64,000 nucleotides of DNA. It comes from Ignavibacteriota bacterium (GTDB taxonomy: Bacteria > Bacteroidota > Ignavibacteria > UBA10030). The notes under the pieces were generated by a model. That model did not search any database and was not told the DNA's origin. It was given only the letters and a program-made list of their open reading frames with translations. A program made the position numbers and the translations under genes. Numbering within the stretch: the first letter of the stretch is position 1; the number at the start of each line of letters is the position of its first letter. The stretch is taken from NCBI GenBank assembly GCA_003170475.1, contig PMZI01000010.1:35976-99975 (forward strand). The letters run 5' to 3'. Of this stretch, positions 49,780 to 59,927 are shown piece by piece.

Positions 49780-51420
49780 CTAGATCGTCGGTCCTGCTTT
49801 AGCCACTTCCGGCGGACAACCCGACTCAAACTTCTTGAAGTTCTCGATGAACCGGGACGCCAGCTGTTTGTACTTCTGCATGTAGATCTCTTTGTTTGGC
49901 CACGATCCGGACGGATCCAGAATATTCGCGGGGACCCCTTCGCAGGATTTCGGAACATCGAAACCGAACACCGGATCCGCGACGAATGGCACATTCAGAA
50001 GTTCACCCGTCAATGCTGCTTCGAGGAGCCGTCGCGTGTAGCGGATGCTGATCCGCTTTCCGACCCCGTACGCGCCGCCAATCCATCCCGTATTGACAAG
50101 CCAGCAATGGGCTCCATGTTTCAAAATCTTGCGCTTCAAAAGATCGGCGTAAAACGCCGGATGATGAACCATAAATGGCGCTCCGAAACACGTGCTGAAC
50201 GTCATCTCCGGCTCTTTGCCCAATCCGACTTCCGTTCCGGCAATTTTCGATGTGTATCCGGAAATAAACTGATACATCGCTTGTTCCGGGGACAGTTTTG
50301 CGATCGGGGGCATCACACCGGAAGCATCGCACGTCAACAAAATGATGTTCTTAGGATGCCCGGCCATCTTCTCGGGTATTGCGTTGCTGATGTACTCCAG
50401 TGGATACGATGCCCGGGTGTTCTCGGTAATCGACTCATCGTCCAGATCAACCCGACGGGTCACAGGATCATAGACAACGTTTTCCAGGATGGTGCCAAAC
50501 ATCCTTGTGGTAGCGTAAATCTGGGGCTCGGCCGACTGTGAGAGTCGAATCACTTTGGCGTAACATCCTCCTTCAAAGTTAAACACTCCTTCATCGGACC
50601 ATCCGTGTTCATCATCTCCGATGAGGCCGCGTTTCGGGTCTGCCGACAGAGTGGTTTTTCCCGTTCCGGACAGACCAAAGAAGATCGCCGTATCGCCGTC
50701 CTTCCCAACGTTGGCGGATGCATGCATAGACATTACTCCGTCCAAAGGAAGAACGTAATTGAGAATAGTGAAGATCGATTTCTTGATCTCCCCTGCATAC
50801 GCCGTGTTGCCGATCAGACACAATTTCTGGGCGAAATTCAGGGCGATAAAGGTGTTGAGATTCGTTCCATCGATCTGCGGGACTCCTTTGAAGGAAGGGA
50901 TCGCCATCACCGTGAATTCAGGAATGTGGCGGCGGCACTCTTCATTCGACTTCGGCATGATAAACATATTGCGGACAAACACCGCGTGCCAGGCGTATTC
51001 GGTGATGACGCGAATCGGAATCCGGTACTTCGGATCCGCGCCAGCATAGCAGTCCGTCACAAAGAGGTCGCGTCCCTGCAGGAAGCCCTGCATCCGATTG
51101 AAGAGATCGTTGAACTTTTCTGCGCTGAACGGGCGGTTGTACTGACCCCACCAGATTTTATCTTCCGTTGAGGGCTCCTTGACAATGACTTTGTCATTCG
51201 CCGATCGAGCCGTATGTTTCCCGGTGTTCGCCACGATGGCACCCATCTGCGAGATGCGCGCTTCCTTCCGGAAGGCAATCTCTTCATAGAGAGCTTCTGT
51301 CGGAAGATTCCAGTACACCATCCTCAGGTTTGTCAGGCCGTGATTTTCCAATCCGTAGTCGCTCTTGAGGGCGGAGGCTTCGCTTTGAGCAGGTGTCTTG
51401 ATGTCTAAGATATTGTTCAT
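49780..51420 (-). CDS. pckA: Phosphoenolpyruvate carboxykinase (ATP)
   Basis: FFGLSGTGKTTLSADPKRGLIGDDEHGW, INTGWIGG-like VNTGWIGGAYGVGKRI. Confidence 0.97.
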   Translation of the reverse strand: MNNILDIKTPAQSEASALKSDYGLENHGLTNLRMVYWNLPTEALYEEIAFRKEARISQMGAIVANTGKHTARSANDKVIVKEPSTEDKIWWGQYNRPFSAEKFNDLFNRMQGFLQGRDLFVTDCYAGADPKYRIPIRVITEYAWHAVFVRNMFIMPKSNEECRRHIPEFTVMAIPSFKGVPQIDGTNLNTFIALNFAQKLCLIGNTAYAGEIKKSIFTILNYVLPLDGVMSMHASANVGKDGDTAIFFGLSGTGKTTLSADPKRGLIGDDEHGWSDEGVFNFEGGCYAKVIRLSQSAEPQIYATTRMFGTILENVVYDPVTRRVDLDDESITENTRASYPLEYISNAIPEKMAGHPKNIILLTCDASGVMPPIAKLSPEQAMYQFISGYTSKIAGTEVGLGKEPEMTFSTCFGAPFMVHHPAFYADLLKRKILKHGAHCWLVNTGWIGGAYGVGKRISIRYTRRLLEAALTGELLNVPFVADPVFGFDVPKSCEGVPANILDPSGSWPNKEIYMQKYKQLASRFIENFKKFESGCPPEVAKAGPTI

Positions 51421-52634
51421 AGCCAATCCCTCACGAGTTTACGGTCACCGATATAGATCTCATTCGGGGAGTTCGGGTCGAGAGCCCATTTGATTCGGGC
51501 GACACCCTCCGTGACATCCTTGATCGATCCGGCATAGCTCAATCTGAGGTGCCCTTCCATCCCGAATTCCTTGCCGGGGACGGTGACAACGAGAGCCTTC
51601 TTGAGCAACAGCTGGGAGAGCTTGACCGAGTCATTGGAGTACGCCCGGAAATCAGGCAGACAGTAGTAGGTACCGTCTGGCTTGGTGATCTTCACCCCGG
51701 AGAATGACTGCAGCTCCTGCATCATCACGTTGCGATTGTTCTCAATCGTCAACCGGAGAATCTCGATGCAGCTTTGGAGTCCCGTCAACGCACCCTCGGC
51801 CGCGGCTTGAAGCAAAACGGACGCTGTGGTTGTAATCTGCCCCTGAACGTTCGTCATAATGCCGACGAGATTCCTGTTCGCGATGGCCCAACCGATCCGG
51901 AACCCGGTCATTCCATAGAGTTTCGAAATTCCATTGACAACAATGACATGGGTTGATTCAATATCTTTCGTCGTATACTTGTAGCTCGATGGCCACTTCT
52001 TCCCATCGAAAACGAGCTTGTGATAGATGTCATCCATGATGACATAGATGCCCTTCTTCTCACAATACTCCACGATCTGCGCAATGAACTCCTCCGGATA
52101 CATGACGCCCGACGGATTGTTCGGACTATTCACGATGATCGCTTTTGTGTAGGAGCTGACGGCCTTCAGAATATCTTCCATTCTCGGATAGAAACCACCA
52201 TCTTCGGGCTTCACAACCACAGGCACACCGTAGACCATCCTCACCATTTCGGGATAGCTCACCCAGTACGGTGCAAGGATGATCACTTCATCCTGAGGGT
52301 TCAAGACGGAATACAGGATGTTGTAAACAGATTGCTTCGCGCCTGCGGATACAATGATGTTCTCCGGTGCCACGACTTTGTCATAGTTCTCTTCAGTGTA
52401 CTTCACGATCGCCTTTTTGAGGGAAGGCGTACCATCGGCCGGAGTGTACTTCACGTCACCCGAATTGAGTTTCGCTGCTGCACTCAGGATTGCGGAAATC
52501 GGAGCTTTGTTCTTTGGCTCACCGACACCGAGATGAATCACCGCTTCGCCCTTCTCCCGCAGAACTCTTGCTTCCTCATTGAGCTTCAGCGTCGGCGACT
52601 CAGCAATCGACTTTGCTAGCTGGCTTACCGTCAT
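51417..52634 (-). CDS. Pyridoxal phosphate-dependent aspartate aminotransferase family
   Basis: VIHLGVGEP, IVNSPNNPSGVMY, VNGISKLYGMTGFRIGW; start re-set. Confidence 0.93.
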   Translation of the reverse strand: MTVSQLAKSIAESPTLKLNEEARVLREKGEAVIHLGVGEPKNKAPISAILSAAAKLNSGDVKYTPADGTPSLKKAIVKYTEENYDKVVAPENIIVSAGAKQSVYNILYSVLNPQDEVIILAPYWVSYPEMVRMVYGVPVVVKPEDGGFYPRMEDILKAVSSYTKAIIVNSPNNPSGVMYPEEFIAQIVEYCEKKGIYVIMDDIYHKLVFDGKKWPSSYKYTTKDIESTHVIVVNGISKLYGMTGFRIGWAIANRNLVGIMTNVQGQITTTASVLLQAAAEGALTGLQSCIEILRLTIENNRNVMMQELQSFSGVKITKPDGTYYCLPDFRAYSNDSVKLSQLLLKKALVVTVPGKEFGMEGHLRLSYAGSIKDVTEGVARIKWALDPNSPNEIYIGDRKLVRDWL

Positions 52635-52766
52635 AGTTAGACTAACCTCCTTTTGCCGTTCATAACACACTGTGTGATGCTTCAGGCGGTCAAGATTTGT
52701 GCCATAGAATTGGTCAAATTGCCACGGTTCCCAAATGCTGGAGGACCTTTTTTCCCATGCATGAAA

Positions 52767-52795
52767 GGACTTTTTCCAAGAGTTGGAAAAAGTCC
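52767..52795 (-). terminator. Hairpin downstream of tyrA
   Basis: GGACTTTTTCCAA-gag-TTGGAAAAAGTCC perfect 13-bp stem. Confidence 0.6.
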
Positions 52796-52804
52796 GTCAG
52801 GCAC

Positions 52805-53920
52805 TCACCCTCCGATTTCAAATCCGACCCGACTCAGAACCTTTGCCGCGCGTGTTGACATTTCCTTCGATTCGAACGCAAGTCGAAATGTCCCGCCGCG
52901 CCCCTCACGAACTTTCATCAACTCGATATCCTTGATGTTGACCTTGGCTTTCGCCAATGATGAGGTCATCCTTGCAATCATTCCCGGCTGGTCTTTCACA
53001 AACACATAAAGTTCGTCAAGCTGGTGAATGAAGCCTTTCATCGTTTTCGGGATGTTGTTCCGTATGCGGCGTGCTGAGTTGAATTCTTTGCCGAGAGAAA
53101 ATGCTCTTCTCCTCAGGAGAACCTTCCGATAGGCACTCAGCTCCCGGATCATCAACTTGAGCGACTTGTCGATCTCAGTTTTGTTTTGGGTCAGGATATC
53201 TGCCCATATCTCAGGTTTGCTTGACGCAATCCGTGTGAGATCGCGAAACCCTCCTGCGGCGAGGCGCAGGTGACGACGTCCTGAAGCATGCCGACCGCCG
53301 GCAACATTCGTCAATGCCACGGCTGTCAGCTGCGGCAGATGACTGACAACGGAAACTACCTCATCGTGCGTTCGGGAATCAAGCAGTACCACCCGTGCTC
53401 CTAATTCTTCAAGAAAGGTCGCTAAACGTTTTGCGGCCGGGGTCGTTTTCCCCCGCGGCGGTGTTAGAACATACACTGCGTTCTCAAACAGCAGCGGATG
53501 AGCCGCTTCGACTCCCGATAGTTCAACTCCTGCCATCGGGTGACCGCCGATGAAATTTCCTTGAGGAAACAGTCGTCGGGCCGAACGGACAATGCTCGCC
53601 TTGACGCTCCCTACATCCGACACTAATGCCTTCGAAGGCGCGTATTTTGCAATGAGCGGTATACTCTTGAGAATCTCGGAAACAGGCATCGCTATGAGGA
53701 CAAGATCGGCATGTTCAACTGCTGAGCGGAGACTCGTTGCGGCTCTGTCAATCGCCCCTTTGCGGAGCGCTTTCTTCAATACATCCCGGCGGTCGAAGCC
53801 CACCACAGTCATCGATCGGAAATGCTTCCTGATCGCCAGCCCCAAGGACCCACCAATGACCCCGACACCGATAATGGTGACCTGCGAAAAAGGAGGCGGT
53901 GTGCGGATAGGGATCTTCAT
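52805..53920 (-). CDS. tyrA: Prephenate dehydrogenase with C-terminal ACT domain
   Basis: VTIIGVGVIGGSLGLAI, GGHPMAGVELSGVEAA, SHLPQLTAVAL; ACT-like C-terminus. Confidence 0.92.
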   Translation of the reverse strand: MKIPIRTPPPFSQVTIIGVGVIGGSLGLAIRKHFRSMTVVGFDRRDVLKKALRKGAIDRAATSLRSAVEHADLVLIAMPVSEILKSIPLIAKYAPSKALVSDVGSVKASIVRSARRLFPQGNFIGGHPMAGVELSGVEAAHPLLFENAVYVLTPPRGKTTPAAKRLATFLEELGARVVLLDSRTHDEVVSVVSHLPQLTAVALTNVAGGRHASGRRHLRLAAGGFRDLTRIASSKPEIWADILTQNKTEIDKSLKLMIRELSAYRKVLLRRRAFSLGKEFNSARRIRNNIPKTMKGFIHQLDELYVFVKDQPGMIARMTSSLAKAKVNIKDIELMKVREGRGGTFRLAFESKEMSTRAAKVLSRVGFEIGG

Positions 53921-53935
53921 TCACTTCTCAGGGCG

Positions 53936-54952
53936 CTAGAGTATCGAGCGACCAATCGCCTCCGCAATCATCCGCACTTCTTTCATCATCTGGGTGAATT
54001 GTTCCGGGAAGAGTGATTGTGCACCATCAGAGAGCGCGTGATCGGGATCATTATGAACTTCGACGATGATTCCGTCAGCCCCGGCAGCGACGCAAGCTCT
54101 GGCCATGGGAATAACTTTATCCCGTATGCCGATGCCATGCGATGGATCCGCGATGACCGGGAGATGACTCTTCTTCTGAACAACGGGAATCGCTCCAATG
54201 TCCAAGGTATTGCGCGTTGCGGTTTCAAACGTTCGGATACCCCGTTCGCAAAGAATAACCTGATGATTTCCCCCGGCGAGAATGTACTCCGCAGACATCA
54301 GCCATTCCTCGATGGTTGCCGAGAGTCCCCGTTTGAGGAGAACTGGCTTCGACGCATGGCCAAGGTCTTTCAGAAAAGTATAGTTCTGCATGTTCCGGGC
54401 GCCGATCTGAAGAATGTCAGCATACTTTTCAACCAGATCAATCTGACTTCTATCCATGACCTCGGTCACGACTTTGAGCTTGTATTCGTCGGCTGCCGAT
54501 CGCATCAACTTCAGCCCTTCCTCTCCCATTCCCTGGAAGGTATAGGGCGATGTCCGCGGCTTGAAGGCGCCTCCCCTCAGAATTCTGGCACCCGAGGCTG
54601 CCACCAATTTTGCGATAGTGAAAATCTGAGCCTCACTTTCCACAGAACAGGGACCAGCCATGACCACGACCTGACTCCCGCCTATTCTCACATCGCCGAC
54701 ATCAAAGACCGATCCCTCCCGCTTAAATGCACGGCTCGCGAGTTTGTACTGTTCGGTGATTCGGAGGACCTCCGCAACACCGGGAAGGAGCTGGATTTGG
54801 CGATGGTCGAACTCTGGATGGACCCCGATCGCTCCTAGTACCGTTTGCTGGATTCCAGTCGATCGGTGAACGTCAAATCCGTGTTCGTTCAGGACACGAA
54901 TGATCTCTTCAATCTGCTTGTCGGTTGCGCCGTGTTCGGTTACAACAATCAT
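53936..54952 (-). CDS. aroF: 3-deoxy-7-phosphoheptulonate synthase
   Basis: VVMAGPCSVESEAQIF, RGGAFKPRTSPYTFQGMGEEGLKL, DPSHGIGIR; N-terminal regulatory domain. Confidence 0.93.
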   Translation of the reverse strand: MIVVTEHGATDKQIEEIIRVLNEHGFDVHRSTGIQQTVLGAIGVHPEFDHRQIQLLPGVAEVLRITEQYKLASRAFKREGSVFDVGDVRIGGSQVVVMAGPCSVESEAQIFTIAKLVAASGARILRGGAFKPRTSPYTFQGMGEEGLKLMRSAADEYKLKVVTEVMDRSQIDLVEKYADILQIGARNMQNYTFLKDLGHASKPVLLKRGLSATIEEWLMSAEYILAGGNHQVILCERGIRTFETATRNTLDIGAIPVVQKKSHLPVIADPSHGIGIRDKVIPMARACVAAGADGIIVEVHNDPDHALSDGAQSLFPEQFTQMMKEVRMIAEAIGRSIL

Positions 54953-54994
54953 AGGATTCAGTGAGTAGTTTCAGGATGAGTGAATATCAGCGTT

Positions 54995-55774
54995 TCAGGT
55001 GTTTTGTTGATAGCGATCGAGCTTGAAATTCTCCCCGAGATACAGTCGGCGAGCCTCCGGATCATTCGCGAGATACTCAGCTGTTCCGGATTTGAGGATC
55101 TTCCCCTCAAACAGAAGATACGAATGATCTGTAATGGAAAGCGTTTCGTGCACATTGTGATCGGTCACCAACACGCCGATATTTTTTTCCTTCAGCTTCA
55201 TAACGATCTTCATGATGTCTTCCACGGCGATAGGGTCGATTCCGGCAAACGGCTCGTCGAGCAGCATGAATTTCGGATCGAGAGCAAGTGCGCGAGCGAT
55301 TTCCGTCCGACGCCGTTCACCCCCGGAGAGCACATATCCCTTGCTCTTCACGAGATGCGTAAGCCCAAAATCTTCCAGGAGGCGGTCACATTTCTCCTCG
55401 CGCACATTGCGAGGCATGTCGCTTATTTCAAGGACTGCGAGAAGGTTGTCACGAACGGTCAGCCGACGGAAGACAGATGCTTCCTGAGGTAAGTATCCGA
55501 TCCCAAGCCTTGCCCTCTCGTACATCGGCATACTGGTAATTTCTTTGCCATCGGCAAAGACCCGTCCCCCGTTGGGTCGGACCATTCCGACAATCATGTA
55601 GAACGTCGTCGTCTTGCCGGCGCCGTTCGGACCCAACAAGCCGACGATTTCGCCCTGGCGCACCTGAATGGTGACCTGGTTCACGACAGTGCGACTCTTG
55701 TATCGCTTGACCAAACCATCGGATCGTAATATGCTCCGACGGTCCTGCGCGGGTGCGTCACTCATAGGAATCAT
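54995..55774 (-). CDS. lptB: LPS export ABC transporter ATP-binding protein
   Basis: GLLGPNGAGKTTTFYMIVGMV, VLSGGERRRTEIARALALDPKFMLLDEPFAGIDPIAVEDI, VLVTDHNVHETL. Confidence 0.96.
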   Translation of the reverse strand: MIPMSDAPAQDRRSILRSDGLVKRYKSRTVVNQVTIQVRQGEIVGLLGPNGAGKTTTFYMIVGMVRPNGGRVFADGKEITSMPMYERARLGIGYLPQEASVFRRLTVRDNLLAVLEISDMPRNVREEKCDRLLEDFGLTHLVKSKGYVLSGGERRRTEIARALALDPKFMLLDEPFAGIDPIAVEDIMKIVMKLKEKNIGVLVTDHNVHETLSITDHSYLLFEGKILKSGTAEYLANDPEARRLYLGENFKLDRYQQNT

Positions 55775-57059
55775 AGACCATTCTCAGCTGCTTGCGTTTG
55801 GGCCGATCCGGAATCCAACTGAAGCCGTCAAGGTTGTACTCGTGCTCACGATTCATGATCATGTGCTCAGGAAAGTACCTCCCTTCGACACCGCCGACAA
55901 TTTTGATGCGATCAATTTTGCCGCTAACAAATTCCATGAGAATGCGATCACCACTTGACCGATTGACGCCGTTCGGTTCTGCGCCGTCAAACAGGTAATA
56001 GAGACTTGTCGCTGTCCGATCAGCATCAATCCCGACAATCTTCCCGTTCAGGAAGTGCATCGTGATTTCCCGCGCCGACAGCTGATTGTATCTCATACGG
56101 TGGACCGAATCCACCCGCGATACTGCAAAGGCGTGTCCATGGACAAACACCGTCTCAAGCTTGCGTTCGCGCGTACGGACGACAATCGAATCGCCGGTCA
56201 ACTGGTTTTCGGCATGCCACACGACGGGCTTATTTCGAAGAATAACACGGTCACCCTTAAGAAAGTAGACGGCATCACCGCAGCGCGCTGCAAAATCGGT
56301 TCGCGCCATCTCCACTCTGCCGCGTGCAATGAAGTAACTCGAAGTGTCCTGAAATGCCTCCATGAACGACCCCGTCACCAGCAGCGTATCGATCCCCCCA
56401 CTCGAGGTCGAGTCGATTTGCATCAACCTCGGTCGCCTCGGCACTACCGTGTACTTTCTCTGTTCAAAGTGAATCACCGAATCGCCGAACACCGTCAGGT
56501 TGTTCTCCGGGCTGAAGATGCTCACGTTCCCGACACTGATCGACTTCCCCTCATTCTCGAAGTACGTCAGCGAATCGGAATCCGTCGACGAACTCGAATC
56601 AACAACATGCACCGAACCATAAAACTCCGAACGTTTTTCATTCGCCCAATATTTGCCGCGGCTCGAAGTCAGGACCATGCGACCTCGTGTAAGTCGAACA
56701 CCGTTTGGCATTTCTGCCCGCCGCTCGTCCCCAAAATAGAGGCCATAATTCGAGCTAAGGGAGACGCTGTCACGAATTATTTTCACATTCCCAAACAACT
56801 GAACCACATTCGTTTGAAGATTCCGCAGTGCGGAATCGCACCAGATCGTTACTTTTCCCGTTGGAGAAGGCTGAACCATATGCACGGTGCCGATGAGCGC
56901 CTGGATCTGCTGAGTGCCGACAGATCTCACATCAAGTACCTGCGTTGGCGGAAGCACCTCGAATGCCTTCTGCTGGGCGTAGACCCAGCCGGTCGAGATG
57001 ACTCCACCGAGAAGCAACAGCTGAAGCGGAGATTTGATTGAGTGGAGTATCATCCTCAT
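55758..57059 (-). CDS. OstA-like / LptA-family protein
   Basis: Repeated beta-jellyroll OstA-like segments (VQLFGNVKIIRDSVSLSSNYGLYFGDERRAEM...); overlaps lptB and lptC genes. Confidence 0.8.
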   Translation of the reverse strand: MRMILHSIKSPLQLLLLGGVISTGWVYAQQKAFEVLPPTQVLDVRSVGTQQIQALIGTVHMVQPSPTGKVTIWCDSALRNLQTNVVQLFGNVKIIRDSVSLSSNYGLYFGDERRAEMPNGVRLTRGRMVLTSSRGKYWANEKRSEFYGSVHVVDSSSSTDSDSLTYFENEGKSISVGNVSIFSPENNLTVFGDSVIHFEQRKYTVVPRRPRLMQIDSTSSGGIDTLLVTGSFMEAFQDTSSYFIARGRVEMARTDFAARCGDAVYFLKGDRVILRNKPVVWHAENQLTGDSIVVRTRERKLETVFVHGHAFAVSRVDSVHRMRYNQLSAREITMHFLNGKIVGIDADRTATSLYYLFDGAEPNGVNRSSGDRILMEFVSGKIDRIKIVGGVEGRYFPEHMIMNREHEYNLDGFSWIPDRPKRKQLRMVYDSYE

Positions 57060-57607
57060 TTGTCCGGCCGAACCTGCGCAGTCACCTTGAAAATCTTGTA
57101 GTTCCTCAACCGTTGGTCGGATTCGAATCCCTGGCCTTGAACCCTCTCTTTGGGCGAAACAATCGCCACGTAGTCCGACGTGTGGATCAGTCGACGCTGA
57201 TTGTCCCAAAAGAGCCTTTCAGACCGGAGCCTCGTGCTGTCGTCAGAAACAACCAGCACGTTCCCAAAAGCATCAATGTCGTACGTTCGCTCGTTGACCT
57301 TGCCGTGCAAGGCGGTCATCGTTGTCGTTTGCTTTCCAAGCTCGTTGAAGAAATATACGACGACACCAGAATCCAGAAGCGTTTCCTGCGGGCTGTCGAA
57401 TTTTCGGATGTACCCTGCTATGATTTTTGCCTGAACTCTACCCGAATCAGATATGATAACCGTGCTGTGCCAGCTTTCCTGCTGCGGGCCATGCTTTGTG
57501 TCGATACCCTGAAGAACGCTGGGCCGTATTTTCTCTCCACAGGCAGAAAGGCCAAGCGTCAACACCGCGACACTCAGGAGAACCGCTGCACGGATAGACG
57601 ATTTCAT
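57056..57607 (-). CDS. lptC: LPS export system protein LptC
   Basis: Signal/TM N-terminus, YFFNELGKQTTTMTALHGKVNERTYDIDAFGNVLVVSDDSTRLRSERLFWDNQRRLIHT. Confidence 0.88.
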   Translation of the reverse strand: MKSSIRAAVLLSVAVLTLGLSACGEKIRPSVLQGIDTKHGPQQESWHSTVIISDSGRVQAKIIAGYIRKFDSPQETLLDSGVVVYFFNELGKQTTTMTALHGKVNERTYDIDAFGNVLVVSDDSTRLRSERLFWDNQRRLIHTSDYVAIVSPKERVQGQGFESDQRLRNYKIFKVTAQVRPDK

Positions 57608-58584
57608 CCGACAGCATCCTGCCGCAACCCGGCCTTCACGAGATCGTGCAGATGGAGCATCCCCACCGGGCGATGCTGTTCGTCAACGACTACCAACTGG
57701 GTGATATTGAAGGACTCCATCTCCTCAAGTGCCGTGGCCGCGAGAAGTCCTTTTCGAATCGTCTTGGGATTCTTCGTCATTGCATCGGCTGCGGTGACGT
57801 TAGTGACATCCTTCGTTCGATGAAGAAGTCTTCGCAAATCGCCGTCCGTAACAATTCCTCGCAACCTTCCCCCCGAATCGATCACACAGGTTGCTCCGAG
57901 ACGCTTTGAGGTCATTTCAACAATCGCGTCAGAAAGCGGGACCTCTTCCCGAACGACCGGGACATTTGCCCCCAACACCATCATTTCCTCGACACGGAGC
58001 AGAAGTCTCTTCCCGAGATTGCCTCCCGGATGGAACATCGCAAATTCTTCCTTCGTAAATCCTCTTCTATCGAGCAGAGCAATTGCCAAAGCATCCCCGA
58101 GCGCCAACGTTGCAGTGGTCGAAGCGGTAGGAGCAAGATCATGCGGACACGCTTCCTCCTTCACACTTGTGTCGAGGACAATATCGCACTGTTGCGCAAG
58201 TTGGGACCCAAGGGTACCAACCATCGCAATGATCTTGACTCCGATCCTTCGAAACATCGGCAACAGCTGCCGGATTTCTTCAGTGTCACCGCTCTTCGAA
58301 AGGCAGATGACAACATCCTCCTCCCGCACCATGCCAAGATCCCCGTGAACTGCATCTGAAGGGTGTAAGAAAACCGCCGCTGTGCCCGTGGAGTTCATGG
58401 TGGCGACAATTTTCCGCGCGACGAGCCCTGACTTTCCCATTCCCGTCACGATCACTCGTCCCGTGCTGTTGAAAATGAGGTCAACTGCTGCGGCAAAGCG
58501 GTCGTCGATTCTAAGCGCTAACGCCTCGAGTGCTTCAGCTTCAATCCGAATAACCTGTTTACCCCGTTCGATGGATGTGCTCAT
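57604..58584 (-). CDS. kdsD: Arabinose-5-phosphate isomerase (KpsF/GutQ family)
   Basis: RVIVTGMGKSGLVARKIVATMNSTGT, SKSGDTEEI, two CBS domains; start re-set. Confidence 0.95.
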   Translation of the reverse strand: MSTSIERGKQVIRIEAEALEALALRIDDRFAAAVDLIFNSTGRVIVTGMGKSGLVARKIVATMNSTGTAAVFLHPSDAVHGDLGMVREEDVVICLSKSGDTEEIRQLLPMFRRIGVKIIAMVGTLGSQLAQQCDIVLDTSVKEEACPHDLAPTASTTATLALGDALAIALLDRRGFTKEEFAMFHPGGNLGKRLLLRVEEMMVLGANVPVVREEVPLSDAIVEMTSKRLGATCVIDSGGRLRGIVTDGDLRRLLHRTKDVTNVTAADAMTKNPKTIRKGLLAATALEEMESFNITQLVVVDEQHRPVGMLHLHDLVKAGLRQDAVG

Positions 58585-58604
58585 ATGATCTCTTGGGTTC
58601 AGAT

Positions 58605-59405
58605 CTAGAATTCTTTTTTGTGTCCTGGCTGCTTCTTCTTCCCCGTGAGGGTCCCAACAATACCTTGAATCCAATTCACCTTGTGTTGACCAGCCAAGAT
58701 CAGGTCTCCTGCCAGCGCCACTTTATTTCGAAGTTGGTTGTACGACGCAAAGGCACTGATCAAATCGGAATCACTGTATGCACCCGGAAGCTCAAACAGG
58801 CTCTTCGGATCGAGAGCGATCTTTGGATCATGGATGCCCGTTTGGAGCATAAGCTCGTTGTAGAAACCGGTGACCGGTATCAAGGCATTCACCCCGGTCT
58901 GTCCATCTTGCACCCATATCCGATGATCTTTGCTGCACAGGACAAGGACGAGAGCCTGACCGGCTGTTGTCGCCATTGTGACTTCGCGAATCCTAGAACG
59001 GCATGATGGGCAAGGCTGCGATGGCAGCCATTCCGAAAAACTCCACCTTCGAATCTGCCGAAGCGCCGCAAGGTCGATGCAGTCTGAGCCACCTTCCAAC
59101 TCGAACTCAAGCTGCCTGCCGAATCGTTCGCGAAGACTGATGGTCAGGGCACCCAGCGCGTGCTCCACAACGCCGTATGCAAGGAGCTGAGGGAGCGGAG
59201 AGTCGATATCGACAACCCACCCCGGCTCCGCAAGGATATAATTGCCTTCACCGCGACGTCCAGCGGCTACAACAGGCCACGCTTCAACGAACGTCCTGTA
59301 CTCAGCATAGCCGGATCGCTCTTTTGGCAACACCCACAAAAGGAGATCGCGCTCAAGCGAGTCCAGCTCGCGAGGGAACCGCGCCAAGGAACTCATCACA
59401 GGCAT
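58605..59405 (-). CDS. Uncharacterised protein with CxxC, within the Kdo/LPS gene cluster
   Basis: 266-aa ORF; CPSCRSRIREVTMATTAGQALVLVLCSKDHRIW; family not recognised. Confidence 0.75.
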   Translation of the reverse strand: MPVMSSLARFPRELDSLERDLLLWVLPKERSGYAEYRTFVEAWPVVAAGRRGEGNYILAEPGWVVDIDSPLPQLLAYGVVEHALGALTISLRERFGRQLEFELEGGSDCIDLAALRQIRRWSFSEWLPSQPCPSCRSRIREVTMATTAGQALVLVLCSKDHRIWVQDGQTGVNALIPVTGFYNELMLQTGIHDPKIALDPKSLFELPGAYSDSDLISAFASYNQLRNKVALAGDLILAGQHKVNWIQGIVGTLTGKKKQPGHKKEF

Positions 59406-59406
59406 C

Positions 59407-59907
59407 CTACAATTGAGCGTTTACAATCATATCGATCACTTCCCGAACCGCTCCTTCTCCCCCTCTACGCATGCAGATGTAGTGGACAACCTTGCGCACA
59501 TTCAGGACAGCATCTGCAGGAGCAGCGGAAAACCCTACACGCTCGAGGACTGGAAGATCCGGCTCATCGTCACCAACATAAGCAATCTCCGCATCCTGCA
59601 AGCCGAATTTCTTCTTGATGCGGTTGTATGCATTAAGCTTATCGTGGAGATTCTGATGAAGTTCAGTGATACCGAGCTCCTCAGCCCTCCTCACAATGAT
59701 GCTGGAGACCCTTCCCGTGATAATGCCGACCGGGATGCCGAATCTCTTGAGTTTGACGATCCCGTATCCATCTTTAACATTGAATTTCTTGAACTGTTCT
59801 CCCTTGCCGGAATAGTACAAGCCTCCGTCGGTCATGACGCCGTCGACGTCAAGAAGGAGAAGCCGAATCCTGCGAAGCGCTGATCGTCTGGGGCGTTTCG
59901 TTGGCAA
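59407..59907 (-). CDS. kdsC: 3-deoxy-D-manno-octulosonate 8-phosphate phosphatase (HAD family)
   Basis: LLLLDVDGVMTDGGLYYSGKGEQFKKFNVKDGYGIV, ITGRVSSIIVRRAEELGI, YVGDDEPDLPVL. Confidence 0.94.
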   Translation of the reverse strand: MPTKRPRRSALRRIRLLLLDVDGVMTDGGLYYSGKGEQFKKFNVKDGYGIVKLKRFGIPVGIITGRVSSIIVRRAEELGITELHQNLHDKLNAYNRIKKKFGLQDAEIAYVGDDEPDLPVLERVGFSAAPADAVLNVRKVVHYICMRRGGEGAVREVIDMIVNAQL

Positions 59908-59927
59908 GTTCCGTCCTTGGGGGATTG

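Noticed and set aside
49774-50541. 255-aa plus ORF inside pckA antisense
   Set aside because: pckA assignment is secure; shadow ORF.
56055-57041. 328-aa plus ORF opposite the OstA-like gene
   Set aside because: Antisense overlap; His/Arg-rich composition typical of shadow ORFs.
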